Assembly (NCBI GenBank): GCA_028274465.1
Contig: CM051457.1
Span: 107,631,982 to 107,695,981, forward strand
DNA length: 64,000 nucleotides
Origin: Plantago ovata
Lineage: Eukaryota > Streptophyta > Magnoliopsida > Lamiales > Plantaginaceae
Reading direction: 5' to 3'
The translations under genes were made by a program, and so were the position numbers. A model generated the notes under the pieces. That model was not told the origin of the DNA. It saw only the letters and a program-made list of their open reading frames with translations, and searched no databases. Positions within the stretch are counted from its first letter, which is position 1; every line of letters begins with the position of its first letter. Shown one piece after another: positions 34,753 to 48,479 of the stretch.

Positions 34753-36415
34753 ATGGCGAAAGGAACTGAAGATGCTGCTCCGATGGAAATCGATGACTCG
34801 ATTCCAGCTGATCAGATCAGTGGCCCTAAATTCTCAGTCAATGGTGAGCTTTCATGGTCCATTTTGTTCCTTAATCAATTTTATTGTTTATAACTCTGTC
34901 CGTGTTTAATTGCTCTTGATTTTGCAGTTTTGCAGCTGTTGAAATCTGCTCAAATGCAGCATGGATTGCGTTTGGGTGATTATGCTCGCTACCGGTATAA
35001 TGATTCTATTTCTGTTCTTATTGCTTTGTATTTGTGGTTTTGCTTTGATGAAGAGGCTAGGGTTTAAGGTTTTGGTTTTCATGTGAATGTATAATATGTT
35101 TAGTTCTGTAGCAGTGTTTTCCTTTCCATATGGAACTGTAGTATTTGAGGTGTCTGTCATTTGTGGGATTGATCATTGATGTGAGTCTTAAATGAGATAC
35201 ATACTGACATTGAGACTTTAGGAGGTACTGCACAGCGAGGCTGAGGAGACTCTACAAGTCATTGAAATTCAAGCATGGGCGCGGGAAGTATACGAAGAGG
35301 GGCATTAATGCGAATACAGTGACGGAAGTCAGGTTCGTAGTCATTCTCGTCTCTAGTAGTTCGTACCCGATGATTTGTGGGAGCTGAAAGTCTCATTATG
35401 TGAATTCCTTTATTAATTACCCAGTGTGAATGTAGGTAGAGAATGCTGTTACTGTATCATCTCCATTAAGTGATCGATTATCATGTTCACTGGCCGTGTC
35501 ATTCAAGTGATCAAGCCTATGTCTTCTTGGCTGTTTGTTTCTTTTTTAGCAGAACAAGGACAATATGTAATATTAGTTGTTTCCTTTTCTCATAAAATAT
35601 GCAAATATTTCCAGATCTCCTGGGTTGCTCGTGCTACACCCAGAAATTCATAGTCAAGGTCAACTTGTCATGTTCGTGTAGATAAAAAATGGTGTTCTCC
35701 AAGTGTGATGATGAATATTTCTGCTTCATCATAGTATTACTTTCTAAAAGTTGAAATGTTTCCTAATATGCAAAACATGCTTGGAACCCAATACAGGTTT
35801 CTCCATGTGGTTCTTTATATGGCTGAAAGAGCATGGAGTCATGCAATGGAAAAGAAGACACTGCCAGATGGTCCAAATGCGCGCCAGAGAAGCTACCTCA
35901 TTGGTAGGCTAAGAAAGGCAGTCCGATGGTCTACTCTTTTTCAAGAGTTGTGCGCCATTAAGGGAGATTCGAGAACATCATTGGAGGCAGAGGTGTGTCC
36001 GGAATTTTAACTTGGCTACTAGTATAGTGTTCGGTGATTTATTTAACCATTCTTACTGTTACTTGTTTAGCACGGCTAGGATGATGGGTATTTGCAATTT
36101 TCATGTCGCTAAATATAATTTACTATTAATATCTCTAGTCCGTCTTTGCACCGAAAACTACTTTTAGTAACTGGACTATGTTGAAGTAACCTTTGAAAGA
36201 AACGAATGGAAACAGTTCTCATGGAGCGATAATGATAGTACCATTGATTAATATAAAATGATATATTATAAGTAGCCTGATTATCATTGACATTGATTAA
36301 GACTTGATGTTGTACCACTAGCATTGCTCTTTAGGTCTCTGGAACCATGTTTCTCAGCTTTTACATACTTTGCTCGGTGTCAAGGATGTTATATCCCCTT
36401 CTGTACAATTTTTAC

Positions 36416-36484
<69 letters not shown>

Positions 36485-39400
36485 GTTTTTTATAGTTTCT
36501 CTACTTGGTATTTGGAAGACTTGCCATCATTGTTCTATGAGAAAAGATTCAACATAATTTTTTTGGTGGGTTTTATTGATGATATGGCTCAGGGACCTTA
36601 ACCATCCAATATAATAAATTGTTCTTTCTATTTCAAAATCATTATCTTCGATGAATCTTGCTTTGGTAAAATAAAAAATAAAAAAAAAAATCCTTCATAG
36701 TCTTCATTGTTAATTTCACTCTTTCTTATCTCAATTTTTAGAATGCATTAAATTATTGATCATGTTTGTTGCATTTTATGATTATGAAAAATCTTATGAA
36801 CACCTTTCTGTGTATTGTGTAGGCTGTCAAGATTTTTGATAATTTATCTGTCACACTTTCTTATCTAAAGATTTAGAGTGCGCTAAAATGTTGATCACAG
36901 CCATAGCATTTATTTTGCTTGTGATGAAACATCTTTGTTTTTTCTTCTTTGTGTATGGTGTGCAGGCCTATGCCTCCTATATGAAAGGAAGTTTGCTATT
37001 TGAACAAGATCAGAGCTGGGAAATTGCACTGAAGTGTTTCAAAAGTGCCAGGTGTGTTTCAATGTTAATGAAATGTGTTCAGTTCTTTAATTGTTACTCC
37101 CTCCCTCAATGTTTCCTTGTGCTTTTTGGGCGGTCCTAAAATACTACTTGTTCAATAAAATATTGTAAGTTCTTTACCGGAACGAATTTAAGTTGTCATT
37201 ACCTTTTCTATTCTTCTCCTGGAATAATAGTCACGAGCTTCTTTTGAGCTTTTCTTCATTTCTTTTATCAATTTTCGGACAAAATCATGTGAATACTAAT
37301 TGCACGTTTTCTATGGGACGGTGGAAGTATTCCTCATAAAGGTGGAAGTGAAACCTACCAAAATGCCCCCTTGTGTCTGTGTGTTTTGGTGTTAGTGTGG
37401 TTCAAGTTGGTTAACTTGCTTGATTTTCTTAGGGCTGTTTATGAGGAACTTGGGAAGTATGGAGATCTAGAGAATGTAGTGTTATGTCGGGAGCGAGTCG
37501 AAGAGCTTCAGCCTAGCATAAATTATTGTCAGCACAAAATAGGCGAGTCAAATTTTCAGACATCTGATCTAGTCCAAATCGGAGAAATGGAAGGCCCAGC
37601 CCAGGCCCTTTTTAAAGCTAAACTGGAGGTGAGTCCATTTAATCATGTAGGAAATATGTGATATGTCTGCTGCAGATCCAGTTTAATAGCTATATTTCTA
37701 TGAGGGGCTGAGGCCTGCTTTTACTATGTATCTCTCCATTCCTGGATTAAGGAACATTACCCAAGCATTATCTGTGTGTGCCACTGTGAGCGTAATGCGC
37801 CCGTTGTCCCCATCTTGTATAAAGTCAACCATGTCCACATGGTTTTGGTACTCATGCAGGGACCCGGTTTAGTGCTCTTAAAGCATGTACCCTTTGGAAG
37901 GGAAATAGACAGTGTATCTTGGACGTGTCACCTGTGCTAGGCATGGCTCTTATTTATGCTGCTTATCTTGGTTTGTCATCATCTTCAGGCTGCCATGGCT
38001 GAGGCCCGATCGCAGCAGGCTGCATCTATGACTGAATTTCACTGGCTTGGTCGCAGATTTCCTATTTCTAATGCGAAGACTCGAGTTTCCATACTTAAAG
38101 GTTCAAATTGTTCTCTTTATACATGATTATGGCCTAATTTTCATTGGTCTGGTGAATTGATTCCTTTTTGTTGCCTTCACTTTTCTTTTCTATGAGCTTG
38201 GTATTTATAATGGTTTGTCACCTGTACTAGTATGGTGGTTAAGGCAGCTATGTTAACTTACCCAAGTCTTATTTTTGCTAGCCCTTGGTTTCAGCTTCAT
38301 TTCCTTTTTATGTAGCTGACCATGTTTTACCGGTATAGTGTTCTATATTAGTTGTAGATACTTGTGTGGCGTTTGTTTATATTGGGATACTGGAATCTCA
38401 AACTGAATCCTCTAGATATGAATATATGATAAGTTAGCGTTTCATGGGATTTTAGCAATATTGGTGATCTCTACTTTGTAGTTTTTGTGACTGGCCCTGT
38501 ACATTCATATAGTGATTAGTAATCTGTTTGTTCTAGGTCACTGCGATATATTTTATTTTACATTATTTTATGTCAAAATGTGATTCTGCTGTATGTTTAT
38601 TCACATTGTATGGCTTTAGCTCATTTTATTTTCTCAGTGAACGAATGCTATTTAGAGTGCACTCTTGGGCTCTTCATAGTAGTACTGAGAGGCTGAATAC
38701 CTGGCTTAGTTAGTCAGTTACATGTTACTAGTGTATGGATCTGGATGCATTTCATTCCCCCAACCCCACCCCCCAGTTTTGCTTTACATAACTAATGTGC
38801 AAAACTACATCTATGTAACCATTCTCAAGATCTATTTTGTATGGCTGAAATACAGCAGCCTTTTTGTTGTATCTTGGTGATGTATATGTGCAAAACTACA
38901 TGTATGTAACCATTCTTCTTCTTCTTCTTCTTCTTCTTCTTCTTCTTCTTCTTTCTTCTTTTTTGTTTTTTTTTATACTTATTTATTTTAGTATGAATAT
39001 GTATAAACTGCATGTACGAATTCTGAAGCTGTTTGTGTATGGCTAAATTCAACAGCCCAGGAGCTAGAGAAAGATATCAATGGGGCAGCTGCAGATTCTC
39101 TTCCTGCAGAGAAAAAACTGGCCATATTTGACAAAATCTTTACTGCTTACAGCGAAGCAAGGAGCTCCATAAGAAATGACTTGGTAAACTCTCTGTCCCA
39201 TGTGCTATGTTTTATAAGCTATACCATGTAAAAGGTCCCATGTGACCTAGTTTATATAGTAGCCAATGGATGCATCTTACACATTTTGATATCTCAACTT
39301 ATTGAACTGATTTATTGCTATAGGCTAACACAGGTAACTCAGAAACCGTGAAAGACGACCTGAGTGGGCTTGATAAAGCCATTGGGGCTGTCTTGGGACA

Positions 39401-41767
39401 GAGAACCATTGAGCGGAACCAATTATTGGTGAGTATGGTAAAAAGTAAACTCAGCAAAGTTCGTGAAGACAAGAACGAGAAGGTCACGAAGCCTGAAGAA
39501 CTTGTTCGCTTGTATGATCTCCTTCTACAGGTGCAAGTGGTGTAGATTGATATGCTTCGAGTATATGCCTCACTGCAACATATTCTGACAAAGCTAAAGT
39601 AGTATTTTCTCTGTTCATGCAGAATACTGCTGATCTCACAGATTTGGTTACTTCAGGAAGAGATAGAAAACCAGAAGAGGTCATCTTTGCAGAGGAATGT
39701 GAGCTCAAAAGTTGCGTGTTTCGAGCAGAAAGGTTTGCTTCTTTTAATACCCGCTAATCGTTTCTATGTTGCTCCGGAATAATTATTTTCTTTTGGTTAT
39801 TAAGACTTAAGACTTGAACCTAATTCTATGTTAAGTTTACGGGTCTCTCTCTCTATCCCCCCCCCCCCTTTCGTACTTATATCTGCTGGTGAGTGACATT
39901 CATTTTTGGGGATCTTTTACCGACTATACTTTCTTAGGGAAACTGTTCTCTCTGAATTTCACCAGGTGTATTTTTGTATGAATTCTTTTAAAGATTCATC
40001 ACTTTATACTCCAGGTGACGCCATACCACAGACAATGTGAAAGCTATGCAGTATAATGTTTGGGCATTTTCGTCTTTAATTTTACCTTTAGCAGTGGGTG
40101 AACGACTGTACATCTTTTTCTTTCAGATCATACTTTGTTAAGGGAATGTTAAATAACTTCCAGTGGGTCTATTTTGTACAAATTTCTTTTATAGTATCAT
40201 GAGAATACTCATTTATTCTCTGATCATGCTATTACACGGACAGTGTGTAAGCTATGGTTCATCAGTTCATGTATAATGTTAATGTTGAGTTATGATGCCT
40301 AAGGCTTGCCTAGTTGTGAGATTTGGCTTATAAGCAGTGTTTAAATTTTGACATGTACATTTGATATGAGTCTATGCCTTAATGTATCATGTCAACAGCT
40401 TAAGCAGCTATTTAAGTTCTTTTTTTTGTTTATTGTTTAGCACAGGAAAACATGCTTATTTTTCCAGAATTTGCATGCAGTTCAATAAATGATAGTTTTC
40501 CCACTTTTTCAGGTGCTTCTACTTGGCGAAATCGTACAGTTTGGCTGGAAAGAGAGCTGAAGCATATGCTTTGTACAGCCGAGCTCGCTCAATCGTGGAT
40601 ACTTCTCTCAAGAAGCTCCAGGGTCTGAACATCGCTGATCAGGTATGTATAGCATGTGCTCTTTGTTTCCTGCCTGACTTCATGATGAGCTCCATTGTGA
40701 TTTCCAGACTCCCACTTTTGCAAATGATATTTCTAGTTGAACTTGTCTCACTTCACTTCAGTTAATTAAATTAACTTCTTATTTGACACTAAAGGGCTTG
40801 GTTGCTGAGATTACTGGAGTATTAAGGTTTAGATATGTTCAGATGGAAAGTGTATTAGCATTAGCCTAGCTTCTATAATATCTTGGTACAAGTGCACTAT
40901 CTAGTGGAATTAAAAAACATCGCACTATGTGAATTCTTTGAAATTTTTTCTGAGGTCCTCTTATATTGTTTTATTGCTGTAGGAGGTTATAATTAAGGAG
41001 CTGAAAATGCTTCATAATGATTGTCGAACCAACAGCTGTATAGAGCATGCTACTGGGATTATGGAGGAAGAAAAAGCACCCGAAAATCTTTCAAAAAGAT
41101 TTCGAACATATCACTAACTGCAAACGATAAGAAGGTATGGTTGCAGGTTTTGGTCTTTTCTCGTTTATTTTACACAGGACAGACAAGTGGAATTCAATGT
41201 TTCCTATATCTGCCATATTATTTTTCATGCATATTGCAAGAACTTCCAGATGTCATATATCCCTTTTGTGTTAAAGGGGATTAAGTGTTTAAGGAAGCTA
41301 GGATTTTGGTATGGTTTTAACTTCTAATACTTAGGTATTTCCTTGAGCTAATAATGGGTGGCTAATTTATTAGATACAAGTTGCCTGCAATCATCCCCTG
41401 TTTGCCTTACTGAACAGCCGATGTTGCATGCATGTATGTTGAGATTGTTGTGCACAAAACGATGAATTTTTTTATCATTACTTTCTAAAAGGATTATTTT
41501 GATAATTATAATGCCCTCTCATATTCTCATCTGCTTTCGTTTCAGCTCGAGAAATTGCTCCTGGAGAAACTGGACGAGTATGAATCGGCTGTGGGTGATC
41601 CCACTATGAAGTCGATTCCCCGTATTGAAGTCTTCCCACCTGCCTTCCAATCGGTTCCCCGTAACCCGATTGTTCTTGATCTTGCTTACAATTCGATCGA
41701 CTTCCCTTCGCTGGAAAGTAGAATGAAGAAAGAGTCTAAGGGATTCATAACTAGGTTCTTTAGATGA
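34753..41767 (+). CDS. SRP68: SRP68, signal recognition particle subunit (13 exons, 1-nt deficit)
   Basis: SRP68 binds SRP RNA and SRP72 in the cytosol and helps target nascent secretory proteins to the ER. My exon model: 34,753-34,843; 34,928-34,994; 35,222-35,332; 35,797-35,992; 36,966-37,051; 37,433-37,628; 37,989-38,100; 39,056-39,183; 39,324-39,530; 39,623-39,732; 40,513-40,642; 40,983-41,134; 41,546-41,767. All sites are GT-AG. The N-terminal RNA-binding part has LKSAQMQHGLRLGDYARYRR, YTKRGI and AERAWSHAMEKK; then YMKGSLLFEQDQSWE..CFKSARAVYEELGKYGD and QQAASMTEF. With one extra base in exon 12 the protein would be 602 residues, the usual plant length. As given, exon 12 is 152 nt, and the frame ends shortly after ENLSK, losing about 95 C-terminal residues that in SRP68 contact SRP72. 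Confidence 0.95.
36419..36483. repeat. (ATT)n microsatellite in SRP68 intron 4
   Basis: About 21 uninterrupted ATT units between exon 4 and exon 5. Confidence 0.95.
38914..38960. repeat. (CTT)n microsatellite in SRP68 intron 7
   Basis: About 13 CTT units followed by a T-rich tract, just upstream of exon 8. Confidence 0.9.
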
Positions 41768-42340
41768 GTTGGGCTGCCTGAGAGTTAAATTTTTTATTGT
41801 AGAGTTGTACCGACAAAGTTGAGATTTTGGCCGTTGTTATACTGTGATGATCGGATTTCTTGAAGTTTTGGTTGGTCAGACTAGACTGTAAACTAGAAAA
41901 AAATAATATTTGGAATCGGGGAATGGCTTGTTAGACTGGATTTGGAATGATCTACAGCAAATACCGAAAATGGGAAAAATCTGCAGATCGATCCATATAA
42001 AATATTTAAATTCCATCCTCTGAATTTCTTGCTTTTTCTTAGTGCTTCTTTCTAGTTGGAGTAGAGTTGTCAATGTCTGTGTTTAACCCTGCACAACAAT
42101 GGGCCAGCAGCTATACTAATACAACAATCTAAATATATAACCATACCATATTACCATATGAAATTCAATCGGATCTGGCCTTTCATATCTCAATTCTCAA
42201 ATGGATCACGCACGCGTCGATTGAATTGGTCCTCCAATCCGGATAGGGAGGGAGGAGTTGGGACTTGGGAGAGAATAACTGCTAATTCAGGGTTTTTTTT
42301 TCTTTTTCTCTTTTTTTTTTTCTCTTTTCAAATGAAACAT
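41768..42340. other. SRP68 3' flank
   Basis: The 3' UTR and AT-rich intergenic DNA; nothing else recognised. Confidence 0.4.
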
Positions 42341-42344
42341 TAAC

Positions 42345-45300
42345 GGTCTGTTTGGGTTTAATTTGGGTTGTGGTATTTTGTTATTTTGGTTTAATGTAGT
42401 ATTTGGGTTATATTTGGCTTTTGTTAAATAACAAAAGCCACAAACCGAGTTACTGTGGATGGTGACAAAACTCGTCTCTCTCTCTAGCCTGCCACATTTC
42501 AGTTCCCTTTCTCTCCCTTCTCTCTTGTCACCGACTCAAACCTTTCTCACCGTGAAAAACAATCCGGCCAAATCTCCACCGTTACGCCACCCACGACGAA
42601 ACGAAACAGACCATTAGACTCCCCTCGTCCCCATCTACAATCCTATCGGAACCAAATTTTAAAACGGTCAACTTTCCAAATCAGACGGTCGGCACGTGGA
42701 GCTTTCCGGCAGCGCGTTTCGTCTACCTTGGAGAGACCATGACCGACCCGTGGTGGAGGGAGCTCGTACGGTGACGCAGGTACTCTACTCTTTCCGGCGG
42801 CGCGTTTCGTCTACCTTGGAGAGGCAACCAGTATCTGCCACCTCTCTCCGTCCGATCTAAACACACTGGAAGGTATTGTACTCTTGAATAATCGAGTTTT
42901 CAAATATGTTTTCAATGTTCAATGTTTCGATCTGTTTCAATATTTCGAACTCGATCTATTAAATGTTTCGATCTGTTTACTCTTGTCCCCTTACCTGCAT
43001 ATTGAGTTATACATATATGGGCTATTCTGTGATGCTATTATCTTGTTTGATTGAGTTCAGTTTGGCTTTTGCTTTCCAAGATCTAAAGACTATAATCATA
43101 ATGTTCTGTAATTTTTTTTAATAAAAGAAAATTGTAGAGTACTCAGATCAAATGTGATGATATCTACACTTAATTTAATTTTCTTGAATTACTATTTTCT
43201 TTCTTTCTCTTTTCTCCTTTCTTTCTTGTGCCTGGCTACCTGTTGTCCACTTTCTTGATATTCCACAACCTGTTAATGTTGAGAAGTATAGTCATTTATC
43301 CCGAGCTTTGCCTACTGTCTACTTCTTTGTTGGGTTACTTGGTGGGTTAAAAGTGGTAAACTGAAGGCATTCGAATTGCTGAAACATTATATACACTTGC
43401 ATCTTTTGAGCTTGAAACTCAGTGAATGGAGGTATAATACTTGTTTGGGGGATATTAAATTTGATTAGGGAAGTATTTTTGGTTACAATTGTTCTGCTTA
43501 CCACGTGGATTCTGTTTGAGTATTGCCTATTAAGTTGTATATGTTTGTCATCTGTTTGGCTTCGATAGTTTTACTTATTCCAACTTGTTATTTCATCAAT
43601 GAGGAATGAGGAGGCTAGAGAGAGAGAGAGAGATTCTGGAGGTTTATGGAGTTGCCGGAGCTTCTTCCTTGGCAACCGTAGAACCACTTTTTGGCACATT
43701 GTATGAAAGGTGATGGACTGATTGCCTTGGTTTAATTTTTTCAACTTATGCTATGGTTTTATTATTCGCATTCTTACACTCATTCAACGTTCATTGGATT
43801 GAACAAATAGCAGGGGTATATGCGTGGCGTATCTTGGCGTGGCTCGACACTCGTTCCGGTTGAGCAGCCATGGCGTTGCGACCTTCTTCGGTATGATGTG
43901 TCTGGTTTTAACATAGACCCATGCCATTAAAAAAATTGAAAAACTTATAACATATGCATGCATTATCATGTCGTGTTGCATTATTGTAGTGGGGAATAGG
44001 AACGTTGGCGGTGATGATTGCATGCATTTTTTTAAACGACGGTTGTATCGTACTATTATCAAATGAGCTACCCCGTATCTTGGCGAGGCGTTTACTAACG
44101 CAGCCATGGCGGACGCCTTTGTTAATTTCGTTCGATCATCCAATTCTGAGTTTCATTGATAAAACCTGAGCCAACTTTGGATTCTATGCTGTTATGTTTG
44201 GAGTGTTTTTCTACTTTTGCTGTTTGGTTTGCATGCTTTGTATTTGGTGCCTTGTCATGCCTGCTAAAAATCTGAGCCAACTTGCATTTTCTATTCATGA
44301 ATCATGCTTTGTAATGTTTGGTGGAGGGGTGGCAGCCTATCCTTTAGTTTGTGGTAGGGTTGTGGCATGTGGGATGAACTATTCATGTTGATAAATGCCA
44401 TTACAAGCCTATTTTTTTTACTAAAGTTACATCATCTTTTTGTCAATGAGAAATGACTCCTCAACTTGATACACTATGCATGTCATTCTTGTCTCCCAAT
44501 ACCAATCCCACATCACACCTTTGACCCTCTTTATCTACTAACATATTTGTCCCTTAGCCTTAAATTAGGACACCCCTGTTTAAAGACATGTATCTTTTCT
44601 TACTATAAATGTGCATCCCTCCCATTCACTTTCCTACAACCTTGTTCACATAACAAAGAGGACTCTCCTCCCCTTACTACCTAAAACAACCAGCCGAGTC
44701 CCAAGTCCATTTCATTTCAAGTGAAGGTGCAATTTTCATTAACTTTGCATTACTTTTCTTCATTACATTCCTACCCTTAAGTTATTTTTATTTCATTCTT
44801 GTTGACATTTGTTTATATTTGTTAAGTTTGTCATGAATGAGTAGCATAGTAACATTCAAGTGATGCATGTTTAGGCTTCTTTACTCACTTACACAAGCAC
44901 ACACGAATAACGTTGACATGCTTTCTTATATGATCAAATTGCATGCCATTACATAGCCGTACATCATGCATACATAATCAAACAAATAATAAAAAATGAT
45001 TGGAAGGAAGTTTGCGTTTATCGTTATAATACCGGATGCATGCTAGGCGGTTCTCTTACGTTCTTGAGGATGTCATTTAATAAAGAAGAAGATTTTTTTC
45101 GCTGTAATTAGTGATGTAGTAGAGGGCCGTTTTTCTTTTTATGTCTGAGGTTTATTTATGTATAATGTAGTTATTGGGGTCATGAAAGTAATTGTGTATT
45201 TCTTGTTATTGTTGTCATGTAACGATTTCGCCTCATATTTAAACTCAGACATACGTTTAGTCATGAAACTACATTAACGTTGATTAATTTTCATAGTGGT

Positions 45301-45642
45301 TTCCTCATACTTTGATTAAAGGGCTAGTTGGTTGGTACTTGTTTCGTCTCCTTATTAACTACAACTTAAAAAAGATCCAAATCGTTGCACCCTCTAAGCA
45401 TAAAATTGATATTGTTAAAGTAGTATAATTATTAAGTTAAGCAAATGAGGAAGGCATATACGATTCTACTGTCAACAACAACTGTCATAGAAAATTTCCT
45501 TTCATCCCGTAAAGATAATCGTAAATAAATAGTATATCAATACCACACGTATGAATAATGATACAAATTGCGAAGAAATCATAACAAATAAATGAAATGT
45601 ACACGCGATAAGATTCACAATGTAGTTGGGTGAAACGTGTAG
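42345..45642. other. Noncoding left half of the Harbinger-like element
   Basis: Promoter or leader-like pyrimidine-rich sequence (42,480-42,560) and a GA microsatellite (about 43,615-43,632). Two similar GTATCTTGGCG...GCAGCCATGGCG words lie near 43,830 and 44,073. No coding family recognised. Confidence 0.4.
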
Positions 45643-46645
45643 ATGGATTCGGAAGGAGCGACCGACCGTGGTGATAAGCGCCGTGGGAAGAAGGCAGGTG
45701 CCGCTGTTAACAATATACAGAAGTCCGGCGCCGAAACTACGGGGTGGACAGACGAGAACGTAGGAAAATTTATCACGATAATGTATGATATGTTCCAGCG
45801 GGGTGACAAGTGGGGGGGGGGGGGGGAAAGACTTTTAGCGCTCCTGGTTGGACTCAGATTGCGAGGGAGCTGACCAGTGTGACCAGTAAAGAATTCACAG
45901 TAAAAGAAATGCAGGGGAAGTTGAAGAGGCTTAAGCAGGATTACAGAAAGAACCTCCACTACACGTAGAATCAAATAGGCTGGGGCGCTACCCAGGAAGG
46001 CGGAGTGGAGCCACCCGAACATTTCCAGAGTGAGGTTGACAATTTTTAATTTCAAAATTAATAAATATAAAAGGCACCAACAATAATATATTTTTTAACG
46101 TAACAAATTGTTACTAAATTCAAATCCAACGACTACGTCCAGTTTCAGGAAGGCTCGGGGAAGAGCACAACAATGCGTTAGGCTTCCAATGTAAAGAGAT
46201 GTTTGCCGAGATGTTTGTGCCTTCAATGGCAATTGGTAATTTTGCTACATATACCGGCGGGACTTACGATGAGGAAGCCGGTGCAGCCATGGAGGAGAAA
46301 GACATTGCCGATGCAACTCGATCTGGAGCTAGCAGTAGCCGCGCCGGAAGCGGTCATTCAAAGAAGGGGAAGAAAGTTGTCGCTGAAGCACCCGAATCCC
46401 CACCGCGGGATATTTTTGCGCCTATCCAGGGGTACATCGACACCACGCATGAGCAGAGGGAAGCGAACTGAAATTTGCGAGAGTTGTTGTCAAATGAGTT
46501 CAGTCGTATGCAGGAATTCATACCGCCGCATTTGATCGGTAGTTTCATCGAGGGGAATGAGTATCTTTTAAAAAATCCAGATGAGGCATGGGTTTGGTTG
46601 GGGTACAATGATGAAACTAGAATTGCTTGGTATCGCGTACAGTAG
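45643..46645 (+). pseudogene. Myb/SANT-like module 1 (frameshifted)
   Basis: The ATG at 45,643 opens a basic N-terminus (DKRRGKKAG) and a Myb/SANT-like helix (GWTDENVGKFITIMYDMFQR). A 14-base G run at about 45,813-45,826 breaks the frame. The next frame resumes the domain with FSAPGWTQIARELTSV and KEMQGKLKRLKQDYRKN. A TAG (HYT*NQIGWG) then interrupts. A likely second exon (after CAG at about 46,147) encodes EMFVPSMAIGNFA, a Ser/Lys linker and, after one more stop near 46,469, NEYLLKNPDEAWVWLGY. This layout is that of the Myb/SANT-type proteins of Harbinger elements and their domesticated relatives, which bind DNA and assist the transposase. Confidence 0.7.
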
Positions 46646-46858
46646 AAATAATCGTGTCATTGATGTCTGGGTTGGGGGTTTTGAGGTCGGTTATAACGAA
46701 GTCGGATGCGCATCTTGTTGTTTGTTGTTTTCGGTGTTATGTTATTTGTTAACGAATAAGATAATGACTATAATTAGCTACTTTTTCAATAATATGATAA
46801 ATTCAAAACCCACATTGCTTGTAACTACCCATTTAATTTTCTTTACGACATAGAAACT

Positions 46859-47372
46859 ATGGCCCTGTTCAACATCGAAGCCGCTTGGGGGGACTGGGAA
46901 ACAACCAAGTTCATTGAAATATGTGGCCATAACCACGCCACCCTGGGGCTCCTAGAAGGTGAAGAATTTGATGCCCCTACATGGAGAAGCATCGTTCAAT
47001 CCCTCAATCACTCGTACTATATGCACATGGGAAGGGCCTTAGGGGTAACTCTTATGCAGTGCAAGATTAAGCTTAGTACGATTGAGGGTGTTTATTGGGG
47101 CATAAGACGTGTGCTCGCCAATTACCCACAGTACCGCCTGAATCCAGTAACTGGCCGACTTGAAGGCCCTCGTTTCTATGAGATCCAAATCCGCGCGGTA
47201 AGTTTGTCACAACCCTAACGTAAAATATTGAACAACATACTAAAACTACTTCTAACCGTCATGCTTGAATAACTTTTAATTTACAACAAATAGGGGGGAC
47301 GATGCTGCCATGCTTGATGTTGAAATAACCGGCTGGAACGCCTTGGTCGCTATCTTTGGGGAAGATGAGTAA
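46859..47372 (+). CDS. Myb/SANT-like module 2
   Basis: The frame starts with MALFNIEAAWGDWETTKFIE, followed by APTWRSIVQSLN, MGRALGVTLMQCKIKLSTIE and GVYWGIRRVL. The spacing of Trp and the CKIKL helix mimic the Myb/SANT-like fold (W..W/F, W..I, QLKNK). A donor (GCG|GTAAGT, 47,199) could join a second exon near 47,294 (CGATGCTGCCATGC) that ends at a TAA around 47,370. The family assignment is by pattern only and the exon pairing is inferred. Confidence 0.45.
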
Positions 47373-47584
47373 GCGTCATGGAATGCGTTTGTGCCATGGA
47401 AAACGAAGTTAATATATTGTACCATTTAAATAAATGTCATGTTCCTCATGTGTTTGGAATATGTGTCTTACTTTGACAATGTGGTTATCTCACCTAAGTA
47501 TCTCCATGTATTTTGTAATTCCTCGAGCATATGTACTTGTATTAAAATGTCTCAACATCTGTATAGGCCTGCAGAGTTGAAGTT

Positions 47585-48250
47585 ATGGACATTCCGAATA
47601 AGACGTTTTGTTGTGGACCTCGTTGCGTTTATCCCCCCGATGTGACGTGGTCTTGGAACCACGATTTAACGCTTCTCAGTTACTTAAATCCATCTTACAA
47701 CGGTCCCATTATGAGAGCTAAAATTGAGCTTAGCCTACTCGGCTTTTGGACTAAACAATTACACGATCATTACCCTGGCCAGTGCTTCAGCAAGAACTTT
47801 GTCCTAAACAAATTCAACATTCTTGTGATGCGGTACACGGCATCTTACATGAGTTTACTACCTGGGGTTGAGATATACGAAAGAGATCGTTCCATCTACG
47901 TGCCCACGGTGTTGCACCTAGGAATACACAAGGTAACTCATAATATATAGACGGAGTGGAAAACATACAATATTTGGAAAACATAATTAGCACACCCGGA
48001 TCCAAATAGTTTACTACTTTTACTCATAACTTAAGAACCATTAATGCTATGCAGATGTTTCCATTTGCTGCGCAATACTTGCTCAAGTTCGAGAAACGTT
48101 ACAACCATCTGAAGGAAGCATTCGAGAACACCGAATTTGACCACCTTCGTATTGCATCGAGTCAGCCTAACTTTCGCATTGGTGACTTCTTATAGCCTTT
48201 GTCAGAGGTTGATCGTATAGATCCGACCTTTGTCCCTGAGGAATGGGGAT
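47585..48250 (+). pseudogene. Myb/SANT-like module 3 (stop in exon 2)
   Basis: Exon 1 (to about 47,931) encodes LGFWTKQLHDHYPGQCFSKN, NKFNILVMRYTASY and SIYVPTVLHLGIHK, ending at a donor GTAACT. Exon 2 (from about 48,054) begins MFPFAAQYLLKFEK and has TAG after IGDFL. It aligns with module 4 throughout, with the intron at the same place. Hence the two are tandem duplicates, of which this copy is broken. Confidence 0.55.
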
Positions 48251-48479
48251 AGACCCAGAAGCCAGTTACTCAAGCCATTCATCGGATTAATAATAATACA
48301 CCCAACCTTAGTTCGTTGTGGTCTACTAGATGCATACTATGTTTTTCGTTTTTTTGGTGACAATTTGGTTGATGCTCATTAGTATTCAATGAAGATTATA
48401 TGTATAATGAATTTAACTTTCACCCCTTTAACCAATTATTATATTGAACCTATTTTTTTTCAATAAAATATGAAGCAGG

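Noticed and set aside
36324-36601. ORFs with runs of Ile or Tyr in SRP68 intron 4
   Set aside because: Produced by the ATT microsatellite within an intron.
43784-44143. Possible Harbinger transposase in the left half of the 42-50 kb element
   Set aside because: This and neighbouring frames lack the DDE motifs and conserved spacing.
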